NCBI RefSeq assembly: GCF_031877795.1 | Contig: NC_133933.1 | Coordinates: forward strand, 70,560,503-70,624,502 | DNA from: Strix aluco | Lineage: Eukaryota > Chordata > Aves > Strigiformes > Strigidae | Reading direction: 5' to 3' | Length of the DNA: 64,000 nt | Shown here: piece after piece, positions 24,600 to 36,434 of the stretch | Layout: each line of letters starts with the position of its first letter | Position numbering within the stretch: the first letter of the stretch is position 1 | Position numbers and translations under genes: made by a program | The notes under the pieces: generated by a model | What the model saw: only the letters and a program-made list of their open reading frames with translations | What the model was told of the DNA's origin: nothing | Database searches by the model: none

Positions 24600-27500
24600 A
24601 GAAGTTGTGTTATGTACATAAAAAGTTTGCCTAGCTTGTGATTTGTAACTAATGGTTAAAAAAATTACATGATTTTAGCTTCTAAAGCAAAGGCAAGCGA
24701 TTTCTTCTGATTTGTTTCATTTTGATCATTATTTATTTGTACAGATATGTCTTGAGGAGATGTTAGATGGGGCTTAAACTCTGTATGTGAAGCACAGTGG
24801 TTAGACTTATGGCAGTTATGGAAAACTTATGATGGGGAGACAGATGTTAATGTTTCCAATTTCAGTTGAGAATTCTGATTTACTTAAGCAGGCTTTTTCT
24901 GCTCTGAAATATTTTACCCTTTTGCTTACTTTTTGCTTCAGGAATGGTTAATAATTCTGGTAAAACTGAGTATTTGTAGACTGCCTTTTACTGTCAGGCA
25001 AATCTTGTTGCTGTACAAACTCACTCTGTGTGTTGACTTTTGCTCCAAAAACCTTGTCAACTGTTTTGCTATATCCTCTCTAAGTTCACTCAGCTGAATA
25101 TATCTTACTTAGAAACTGAAATTTCTTGACAGCTTGTCGTGCGTAAAAGGTCTTATTTCCTCCTTTTTTTGCAAATAGGAAAAGATGTTAACTAGCAGAA
25201 GGATGTTGCAAGTTAGGGAAAATAGTCATGATCGTTACCTTAGTAACACTTAAGTCACTTGCTGGGCATCTTTCAGTACATGGAAAAGTCTTCTCTGTTG
25301 AACCTAAATGACAACTGATGCTTCCTCTTTGTAAGCCTTACTATGAAACTAAGAATTTTCTTAAATGCGTTAACATTATTTTTGATGCAGGGTTTCAACA
25401 TAGTTATTAATACCTCATTCACATTTGTTCTTCAACAAATAATTCAATAAATCTTTTGAATTTATTGTTAGATACCCTTAGTTTTTTCTTAATTAGGACT
25501 CTTTTGAAATCCTAGCCTTGGTTTGTCTAGTGTTTTACTAGTACCACTCATATAGCATTATACAAAATTAATTACTAGAACACTGCCATGCTATAGTAAT
25601 CAAGCAAACTGAGCACTCTCATTAGTTGTAATGTTATTTGTTGCATATGTTGTTTGATGCCCTGACCTGTGTGTTTTGCTTTTCTATTTAATATCTTTCT
25701 GTTACCTTTTTAAGCATAAGAAGCTATACATCAACCTATATGTATCTTTTTTAAATTAAAAGCTCTGGCAATGGAAAGTTTGTAGCAAACTTCTCCTGAT
25801 TTTAACCAAGGTCATGCCATGACTCACGTGCAAAACCCATGGTCCTTCGTGGGTATTCCTTTACTGTTTCAGACCCAGACAGAACCTAGTAGTAGACCAC
25901 AAAATAGAGTGTGCCCAGCAACGACTGGGGCCATATTCACCAAATAAATCTAACCCTCCAACATGTTTTGAAGCGTTTAATGAGTAATGGGAGACAGAGA
26001 CTCTGTGTTGGATTCCAAAACTTGTCCTGGTAGTTGTCATCTGAGTTGTTAAGAAAATACAGAATATGCTTGATTAAATGAAGCTGAGTATTCCAGGCAG
26101 AGAATTAACTGAGCTTCTTTTAAATATGGAAGCTGTGCCATTTCTTTTTCTCTGACCTTAAGCACGTGGGAAAGAAGATAGTTTCTAAGCAAAGAGAAAA
26201 GGAAATTGTCTCATATTTATGAAATCCTTTTCCTATCAGGAAGTATGCATCAGAATTATATACTTGGCAAGCAAGAATACATATTTTGGCACATACTTCT
26301 CTCTTTGTAACTTTAACAGCTTGCCAGCATTGCAGGCAACACTAGCAGCAGTCTGTGTCCCAGACAGTTTTGATTATAAATCCCATTGCCTGGAGCAGGG
26401 GAGAAAGCCTCATGGGGATGGGTACTATGTGGTCTCCTTGGCTCCTTTTCCTTCCCTAGTGCACTGGGGAAAAAGAGGGTAAGGGATAGCTGGAGAATGC
26501 AAGAAGTTGGTCATGTTGGTGGTAACCCTCTTTGCATCTTGGTTAAATATCCTGTGAATATTGCCTAAATTTGAGGATGTTCCAGTCTTGTTGTGATGGA
26601 ACCAATGGTCTGCAATCTAATTGTTTCTGAAAGATCTTCTGTAAACCATTGTTTGAGTGCACCAGCCCCCAGAATTACAAATGGCATTGCCCACGCAGGC
26701 ATTTCAGAAATCTTGTACACAGTCATTTCTTGCTTATCAAGTGCAAAGTTGATTGTTATTTCCAATTTTTAAGTGTATGGCTAAATCTTTTGGAAAGTTC
26801 CTCTGGGGCCAAACACAGTGTCGTGAACTTAGTCCTGAGTCAGTGATCAGATCTGTATCGATAACTGTGCCATCTGATGTGACAGTGACTTCCCCATTTG
26901 CACAGGAACAAGGGCAAAAATAGCTGAGCATAATTATGTTTTCTGTTAAGACTTTGTGTGATAGTGATGACCATGCTATTAAAGTAGCTTAGGTACTTTA
27001 AATGAAGTAAAACTTCTGAAGTGTGAAGAGGGACAAATGAAGAGACTAGATGCACTTGTATGGGAAAGACTGGATGTCCAGTATCCTTTGGCTCTCAAGA
27101 GAGTTTAGTACCTTTTTTAATGCATGGGGTTTTTTTAGCAACTCCAAATTTTAAATATAAACATGCTAATAAGGCTTAATAGGGTAGCTAAAGTGTTATG
27201 TTAACACATTTAGAGTATTTTATGTAAACTTGTTGTTCTTCTAGATCATTTGAGTGAATACAGTTCTGAAATTTATGGGAACATTCCATCTACAAATAAA
27301 TTTTATCATCATTCTGTGGAATGAATATGAAGAGTATCAAATCATGGAATTGCATCTGTCCTTCCAACTTCTGTCTTCAAGGAAATTTTATTGTATTTAA
27401 AACTTACTTTGAAATGTGTAAAGCTTACATCTTAAAATCTAGGATATTCCCTTTACTGATAAAGTTAATTTTTTGGGGGACTGGAGACAAATGTGTAAGG

Positions 27501-29680
27501 AATATTTTTGAATATCTTGACTGCAGACTGCTTTTAGGGATCATTCTGGTTTTGGTTAAAATATGGTGATTTTTTTTTGTTGTTTTTTTGTGTTTTTTGA
27601 GAAAGATTTTTAAAGTCGGTCAGTTTTCTCAAATACTATGAAGGTATTTAGGTTTTGAGTAGCATTTTAACATAAAATGGAAACTTATCTACTGACTTTT
27701 TTTTAACTTCATATAAGCTATGTATTGTGGTATATTTTTGTGGCATGTAAATTTCCTATCTACATATTTGGTTGTGTGGAATGTCTGACAATAAATTGTT
27801 GGTGCCCTTACACATATATGTTAGTCTGTGGTTTGATCTCAAATGTAACTTTTTAAGTCTGCAACAAGGAAAGCTGAAGCTACAAAGAGTGAAAACTTTG
27901 GTTACTGTGCATATAGAAGCTACTCTTCATAATTCAAAGGAATTGGATTAACACAACAACATTTTTTTTTAAGGGAGCACTGAAGTGCTGGCAATATAAG
28001 GACTGTTGAAGTAACTGCAGTCTTCTATAGTTTCAATTATATCTGCCACATACAAAGTGCTTGTATCTTATTAGAATCAAGGTAATGAATCCACTTAGTC
28101 ATGAAGATAGAGGGTTGTTTTTTTATCTAGTGTGAAATCTGAAAATTGAATTCATAACACCACTAATGTGTCTATGCTGCTTCCTGAAGATATCCACAAG
28201 ACTAGATTTCTCTGTACAGAGATTCAGAAAGTGGATTCCCAAAGCCAGTATCACAGCTTGTAAAGCTTGATCTTTACCTCTAGATATCTCTCTCGAGTCA
28301 AGGATCCTGAATTTCATTTCTGAGGGCTTGGTATTTCACAAGAGATTGCAGCCACAGGCAACACAAAGAATATGTTACTATTACTACTTGCCTTAACCAT
28401 ATCATATAGTTTATTCATTAAGTTGGTATTAATTAATAGAAAAGGTCTATTGTTGATTTTGCAGATTAAGTCTCTATTGTCTTATATAGCATAAAAATAA
28501 TCAGAAAGGTTTGATCACTTGTTATGATTCCTTTGGCAGCAATCCTCATTTATGAAACCTCTGACACTGTACACGCTTTCCCTGTGTCCCCTCTTTCCCT
28601 TGCCACATAAGACACTGCTGCTCCAGCTTTCTCCACACGTCCTAGGAAGAAAGAGACACTGTCCCTTGTTTATTTTAGTTAGCTGTTTAGGTGGCTTCTC
28701 CCTAAACAAGGTGTGTGAAATAGTTCATTTTGGACATCAGCTGGGGAGACGCATCTTAAACCAAAATTGTAATGAGTAATTGTAGTCTTACTAAATTGTA
28801 ACCCACATCCTTCTTCCAGGTATGAAACTGCTGTTCAATTTTTTAAAATTTAGTTTGTTTGGGAACAGGCATGCTTGATAGGCACTGCAATGAAAAGTTG
28901 AATGAAAGAGCATTGTAGATCTTTGTTTGTTTTTTGGTTTGTTTTTTTGTTTGTTTGTTTTTTTCCAGAATATCAGATGGTGCAAGATTTAACTATTACC
29001 ATAGTTTTAAAAAAGATGCTATCTTACCTACCAGTGCAATCATACACCTGTTGGATGTTCCTGAAAGAAAGTAACAATGCTTCTTTAAGACACAAAAATA
29101 ACTTTTTGAAATTACTATTTGAAATACTTTATGCCTATGGCATAATTCTGACTTAACTGCAAAGCTCTTAATGACTGACAGATCGTGGAGAATAGTTTTT
29201 AAACACTTAAGAATGAGCTTCTGGCTGAGAAGTGCTGGCAAGTTGCAGGTATCAAGAGCGGTATTGAAGGGAAAATGCAGATGTTTTACAATAGTTTTTA
29301 AAATATAGCCTGAGTCTGTGTAAAATGCAGGTAGCTGATGGCAGCAGTTCAGTTGAGTGTAGCTGTAAACAGAGGGACAGCTGTAAAGGGATGAAGAATT
29401 TATAGTATAGCTTTGTAGAGTAATTGCAAGCTTAATGCAGAAGAATGTTTCCTGAGGCACTTCAGGAGGTTCAAGTGAAATAATTCACAGTGAATTTAGC
29501 TGTAGCTGGAAACAAAAGTAATTTTTTTTTGTTTTTTTTTTTCAGTAGTAGTATTAGCCCGATTTCCTCCTTTACCCACCATCACCACCTGAAAAATTAA
29601 ATTCAACTGAAATGCTTAGTTTAAAGTAAACCCCTGTGAGAGCTGACAGGAATGATTATACAAAAGTTTGCCAAACAGCT
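24600..29680. other. Intron 1 segment without recognised genes
   Basis: This is AT-rich intronic DNA with no recognised exon or well-defined mobile element. It contains a TTTG-rich tract (28922-28963) and short T runs. Open frames up to about 150 codons (28996-29460, minus) have no family resemblance. Confidence 0.6.
28922..28963. repeat. (TTTG)n-like low-complexity tract
   Basis: Irregular repeats of TTTG with longer T runs give this simple-sequence tract. It ends in TTTTTTTCCAG, which mimics a splice acceptor, but no exon with coding potential follows. Confidence 0.85.
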
Positions 29681-29681
29681 G

Positions 29682-29682
<1 letters not shown>

Positions 29683-29713
<31 letters not shown>
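29683..29713. repeat. Poly-T run of 31 bases
   Basis: This is an uninterrupted T homopolymer, the longest T run in the window. It could be the reverse-strand poly-A tail of an old retroposed sequence, but no such body was recognised to its right. Its length is prone to polymorphism and sequencing error. Confidence 0.9.
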
Positions 29714-29719
<6 letters not shown>

Positions 29720-32700
29720 ACCAAAAGTTAATGTTGGTGGCAAAGTAATAGTTTTAATGTTTTTGGAAGGAGAAGGTATAGACCAAGATTGCCTTTGTTA
29801 TATGCTTTGCTTAACTGTCTTTTGTCAGAGAAGTGATATGCAGGGTGGCGGGCTGGTAAGGGCAGCAAAACCTCAGCCTAAAACCAAAGGATAAGATTCT
29901 CTGGGTGGAGGCTCTATGCTTTGCTTGCTTTGGCACAAGGGCTGCTTGAATCGCTCAGGGTGCTGACACTGAGCAAGGTCTCCAACCCACTCCTCTGCCT
30001 GTGCATCTTGCTCCATCCTGTACTGGTTTGTTATGGTAACAGAGGGTAAGAAAGATAACAGTATGTCTTTGCAGTAGCTCTCTGTTGTGAGAGGCAGAGG
30101 CAAGCTAGAATAAAGCTTGTTTCTTGCAGTATCCTTAGGTCTGTTTCTGTTCTCTTAGTTGAAACTAGGCAGATTTCTGGGAAGCTGTCAAAGGTTACCA
30201 ATTCAGACAGAGGAACCAGGAGCACAGTAAGAGGGCAGTGGGTCTGGAGTCACTGTGCAGTAAGGCTGGGGAGGTCACTGGGGCTCCTAAACTATGAGAG
30301 GAAGGATGGAAGTGGGAGCTAGTGCTGTTGCAGCAGCAAAAATGAATTGGACTGGAGAAAGGCTAGTCAGCACTGCTGAGAAGCCTTGAATTTGCGCTGC
30401 TCTGTCCCTAAACTTTAAAATTAATTAAATGGTTAATGGTCTTAATTATGTGACTGATGCCTTTTAACAGAACAGACAAATCTTGAAAAACTAAGCATCA
30501 GTTATGTTTAAAAGTGTCCTTGTGATTTGCTTTTGAAAATGCATTCATAATAAGTGATATCATGCACCTCTGATAGCTTTGCTTTTCTTTAAAATGTTTC
30601 CTTTTAATTCTTTGGCTTAGCAAGATGCTAGAAATAGGATAAATGGTTGAAGGAATCTTGAAAAGCTTTAGTATTTCAATAACATGTATAAAACTTAAAG
30701 CTAAGGTAATTTGAGAAATGTGGTGCTTGACCTATGATACTGTTGGAATCAGATGAACTAGCCAAACCAGTAAATCCACTGTGTAGAAAACAGTATTCTG
30801 GAAAAATACCTCCTTCAGTAAATACTTTATAAATCAAATATGTTAATTAGAATGAAAGTCTTTAGTTTCTTGAAAAAAACTAAATGCAGCATTACTAGTT
30901 TAATACTGGAAATAAAGATTGTTGTGTCATAGCAATAGAAAACTTTTTACTACTAAAAACTTCACTTGTCAAATTTGCTTCTTCCTAATATTTCTGGAGG
31001 TACTAAGTACCTTTACAACAGTTTTCTACTTGTTCTATAGTACAACCATTTGAGGAGAATTTATCATTAGTATCTGTTGTGTGTGACATACTACTTGGAT
31101 GTCAGTCTTGGGGTTGCCCTGACAATGAATTCTGAAATGATCAAATGTATCCACTATAACGTTTAATGCATGTAGTTCCATAGAAAGATATTTCTGTATT
31201 TCAGCAATACAGTATACCTCAAACTGGAACTGATTATATACTTACAATTCCAAAAGTAGCCTCAAGTTAGAGATACTGAAAAGTCACTCATTGCAAAACA
31301 AGGTGCTATGTCTTCCAGGATAAAATAAATTTTCCTTGAAAATTTTATTTCTGTGGAGTAATTTTCTCATTGTACTGTGGAGTCTGCAAACAGTTGCATT
31401 GTGCTAGTCTTAGAGTTTTGAAAAGTAGATTAGGAGAATCTATTTTCTTTTCAATACGAGTCCAGTCACTTTCTTTTTTCCCTTATAGTAAACACTCCTT
31501 TTAATTATTTTGAAAATTTCAGAAATACCCATCATTTTAAACAGACATTGAAACAGATCTGGTTTAACAGCCAGTAGGAAATGGAGTTGTTCAGTTGTCT
31601 GGGGTCATCCTAAAGTAGAACCACTGTTGAGGCGACCGTGCCCTGTGAGTTCACACCCAAATTTTTGTCTGGCTCAGAATCCAAGAGACACACATCCTTT
31701 CTCAGAAGGAGATGAAAGCATCAGCAGTAGTTAATGGGTGGGAGTGCTGAGTGCAGTGGATCTACATGGACCCACTGTGCAACTGCTGAGTCTCAGGACG
31801 ATGCTGTGATGCCCTTATGACTAGGGGGAGTTCAGGTGACATGTTTGCCTCTGTGATAGCCTGATACTGATAATTAACTCAGACGAGGTGCCACTTCTAG
31901 GCTGCCAGAAGCTACATTTGCTGTAGTTGTGGACTGGCTGTGACTATGCTGTTGCTCAAGTAGTAAAGTGGAGTTAATTAGTTAGGCTTTTTTATGTCAT
32001 ATATAAATGTGTTTGCCTTATGCTTAAGTCCACAGAGACATTTCTGGAAAACAACATTACATTTCAGATCTAATTCTGAAATTCAGGACTTCTGTAGAAG
32101 TGACAACTGGCAGTTTCTGGGAGTTTATAGATAATCTATATTAAGTATCTCTATAAAGTGTGTATAGGAGTTACACAGTCTGGCTGATTCAGTGCTTTCT
32201 GATAGGAGGTAACTTGTAGTTCAGGGAGGTAGGACAGCCACAAAGTTAAAAAGTTAGCACCCAACCAGCTAAAACCCACTTTATTTTGAAGAGAAACCTG
32301 ATAGCCTAATTTTGTGCATGAGATTGCTGGGGTGGATTTTTGTGTTGCTTTGTCTTCTTCAGAATTTATATCTATTAATTGATAAGTGGAAGAATTACAT
32401 TTTCAATGCATGAGTCCCAAACATGAGTGCTTCTGAATTAGAGATGCTAACCATGGCAAAGACTTGGTGTATTTGCTAGTGGTTTGCTTATTGAGGCACT
32501 AGTTTGTCTGACCTAATTGGGTAGTAAATTCCAGCTTTTGTTCTCAGCCTTTTTCTGAGTGCTAAGCAGACTTTAAAACTGAACGCTGCATGAAAAATTG
32601 CTTCTCATTGACTCCTTTGGAAACTTCAGCAACAGTAACCTTTAGAGCCTGAAAAGGTTTCCTGTGAAGTATTGGTTTGTATTAAAGTTACTTCAGTTCC

Positions 32701-35700
32701 TTCAGGTAGTGGCGGTGCTGCTCTGTTGCTTTACAGTTTTGACTCCCAGAAGTTGAATGTGCGGTGATTTGTAGCTTAGTGAGAAAGTAAGAAGGATTTT
32801 TGCTGTATTAGTCTTTCTTTTATTACGAAGAAGTAACTCAAAGTATATAGTTTTCAGTTAACTGGAAGAAGTCATATTTCAGGATACGAAGCACTTCTAG
32901 AGGTTTAATTAAATCTTTTTAAATGGGGGAGTAGGCATGATCTCTTGATACTAGTTTTGATGTCTATATACACTCTTAGACATCTTTGATACACCATGGA
33001 TTTCTTATGGAAGTCACTTACTAACTTTCATTGTTGAAGCAGTTGTGTTCAAAGCAGGTTTTCTTCTAGCAGCCAAAAATTCACTTCAAGACAAGAAATA
33101 CCTAAGTAGCTGCCTAATACATCAGCTCCAATTAACTGGAGTGCATTGTATTAAGTGATTGAGTGTCTGTGTGGAGGATTAATTATACTCTGACTCATAG
33201 TCAAGTCTTATTGCAATAAACAAGAAACTTCCTCTGATTTGTCTGGGAATCTTTTCTGGCAAAGTTAGAGAAATACCTGATCTCAGTACATTGTGAGAAT
33301 TGCATTGCTGTTTTGGTCAGGTGCATTGAGGAACACAGTGTAAGATGAACCAGAGGGTGTTACAGATTGTCAGCATCTGCAGTTCTGCAGTTTTTCTCCA
33401 GATAAATATGTGGGGCTTTGGCAGAATGTACAGTGATGTCTGCCATGTCTCCCACATAGGTTAACCTGTAGCATCATACTGCTGCCAAAAGGATGGGTGG
33501 GTGAGGCTTCTGTAGTTTGCCAAGGACCGTCAATGACAGTGCTCACAGTGATGCTGCTTTAGGTGGGTTTCTCTTTAAACTGAGTGGTAGACCACTTCTA
33601 GATTTATCTGCATATCCTGACAGAAAATGTTAACACTGGAAATTTGGGCACTTTTTTACTGCTATGTTTTTAATTATATCCTCTTTTTAAAATGGAAGAG
33701 ATGAGAGAACTTGCAGGGTATTGTGCAGGTGTTCTGTATATGGCATCAAAAAAGGCAGGATTCAATGAGTTACTCTATGTGAAACTGTATTTTTTCAACC
33801 ATTCAATTTCAACAGTTACCGGTTGAAAAGTCTTATAAAGCTTTAGGATTTATAATAAGCTGACTTTTCTGACCAATCTTTATTATAATAGAAATTTGTA
33901 TGATATCGCATGTAGGAGGATATTTCCTGAGGAATCCTTGGCTGGTTGTGCACATGTGTGCACAAGCATGGAAAAAAAAGAGTGTGTGCATATGTTTCTT
34001 GTGTGTGTAGCTTCTGTGGGACTCCTGAGTCTACTAGTAATTACTAATACATAAGGACAATTCTTGGATTAGCAATGTCTGGATCTCTTAGCATTATCTC
34101 ATAGCTATTACTGATATTATTTTCATGAGTTCATTAACCTGACTGCATGAGTAGGGCTTGTTAAATGCGTGCGGGTCTGACTGCTATTTTGCAACTCCTG
34201 ATTGTTGCACAGCCTGCTATTGTCCAAGCCTTAATGTACCTTCTGCAGCTCCAAACTACTCCTATGCTTCCAGTGGCACCTATACTTTTGGTATCTCAGC
34301 ACGAACAGCTATGCTGCTTATATCAGATGTCCTGTGAGCTACTATGATATTAAGATGACAGTTTCTTCTGTGAGCATCTGATTGGAATGAGATACTATTA
34401 CTGTAATTTAATATTAAAATTTGAAGTTGTAATTAGCCTACTGTCTGTGTGAGCATGTGTTGAAGAAGACACTAGAAGTACTGCTTGAAGGCTTTTCTTT
34501 GTTTCTCCTGTGAAAACAGAATGAAAAACAGTGGGACTTCTGGATTTAGCCTATGGATAATCAGTGGAAAGCAACTTGTTTGTTCACAAACTTTCCAGCA
34601 GCTCTGTAATGGATCTCTCGTGGCTGATACATGTGACTGTTGCTTGTAAATTGACCATGCTTGAGTGCACTGATGATAAAATAAATGAGTGGATTATTTT
34701 TCACAATGGGCTGTTATGACTGACAGTGATTAAATTATGAGAGATTGCAGAACACATTCTTTGAGTAGCTACAAAGAGAGCTGTCTGTTCAAAGCAGGAG
34801 AGAAAGTACATTGCGTTTCTGTGTTCCTATTCTGAAAGAGTAAAGTGGTGCATGAAAGAGTAAAATGCTGCATAAAGGAGATGCTGAGCACTGTGACAGC
34901 AATGTAAGTTGACAAAGTCCTAGTTTCAGTTTTGGTGAGTGTTCGGATGTTTGAATTATTAGCTATTAAAGACTTGAAATAGGTCCCCTGGGTCATCAAG
35001 AATTGAAAGTAAACATATCACCTGTTTCAAGACCTTTGCAAGTGCCATTGAAAGGTTGGTTTGGCTTGTTCATTTTACTACTTTTAAGTGGCCCTAAAAT
35101 CTCATTTATTTGTTGTATGAAAAAAACTTAACATATTAAATATAATTAGCCCAGAAATGTATACTCATTCATTTTTATATCAGAATTTCTCAATTAAATT
35201 GTTTACAGTTTCTTTCCACTGTAGTGTTACTGTATAGTTTATGTTTCCTCATCCAGTGGCAGGGGAACTCTGAAAGCTGTTGTAGTTTTTGCATTACAAC
35301 AAACAAATGAACATAAAGTATGTGTTTATAACATGCTTTTCTTTTATGGTAATAACACTCAATCAGAACTAATGTGATACAGAATATTTGTAAGTCAAAC
35401 ATATTTAGAGACTTCATTAAGAATTAACATTAATCACCTTAAACTACTTGAGCTATTGATATTTTTTCTCTTTGCACAAATAGAATTTGTGTTTTGTTTT
35501 GGGTACTACAATATATGACCTGCTAACACTGATGGCTGTTGTGGTGACTAGAGGAAAAACAGCATGACAGTTGCCATTCATCCTTTATTTATAGGTTTTT
35601 ATTCTCTTTTCCCATGAAACTTACGGGAACAGGGCAAATGGAGTTCTGCACAAAGTGAGCAAATATTTTAGTCTGTTAGTACAGCGTAGTAGATGAGCTA

Positions 35701-36350
35701 GGGAGTAGACATCTAAGTTGATTGATACAGTGTTTCTAGAATAATATGACTGACACAGATGTGACTTAGTTTATCTTCTCAGTAAGCATTTGTAAATCCT
35801 TTTCTTCTACTACCATGTCCATATTATTAACCTAGAAGATGGGGAGAAACTGAACAGTGCTTGCATACATTTCTGTGCAAAAATGATGCAGGTATTGACT
35901 AAAGCAAGAAAAGGACTTTTCATGGGGAACACAGCTCGCTTTCTAACAGTTCTTTATCTGCTATTTTGTAGATGCTGTTTTAAGTGTCAGGCTTAATGTG
36001 TTTAGTGAACTTTGAATATTACTTTTTTCACGTACTGGATTCTTGCATAGACTGACACAAGATGTCCTTCTTAAAATGACTGTTCCAATTTATGGGTGTA
36101 TATTCAGTTCAGACTTAACCAAATGATGTGGGACATGAAAGTACACAATACTAAACAAGAATGCTGGTTGCTGCTTGGGGTGAGCCTGCTAGGTCTGGCA
36201 TAGCACTCCATGTGCTACCTTGTTCTTGTGTGTCAGCCTCCATCCCCTCCTGACACCTGACCTTTTAGTTCCTGCAGCAAAAATGATGACTCGAGAAGTG
36301 GGCTGTGCTGCCCAGCATCTTGCCTTTCCCCTGTTCTCATGTTCTTTAGA
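29714..36350. other. Intron 1 segment without recognised genes
   Basis: No exon was recognised. The part at about 29830-30250 is less AT-rich than its surroundings and contains an AATAAA (30109-30114) followed by a TTGTTTCTTGCAG segment. That could be a decayed LTR-like piece, but I cannot assign it. A 20-bp imperfect tandem duplication lies at 34833-34872. Confidence 0.55.
34833..34872. repeat. 20-bp tandem duplication, two mismatches
   Basis: TGAAAGAGTAAAGTGGTGCA (34833-34852) is followed directly by TGAAAGAGTAAAATGCTGCA (34853-34872). It is a simple local duplication with two base differences. Confidence 0.9.
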
Positions 36351-36358
36351 AGTTGTGT

Positions 36359-36434
36359 CTGTGTGTGTGTGTCTGTCTGTGTGTGTGTGTCTGTCTGTGT
36401 GTGTGTGTCTGTCTGTGTGTGTGTGTCTGTGTGC
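36359..36434. repeat. 18-bp TG/TCTG minisatellite, about four copies
   Basis: The unit is about six GT dinucleotides followed by CTGTCT, repeated roughly four times with almost no variation, and the last copy degrades to GTGTGCGTG. Because the unit is a multiple of three, all frames stay open and create false open frames with VCVCLS (+) or TQTDTH (-) repeats. The tract is likely length-polymorphic. Confidence 0.95.

Noticed and set aside
28996..29460. 154-codon minus-strand open frame in intron 1
   Set aside because: No family resemblance and no splice or promoter context. It is compatible with chance in a 64-kb window.
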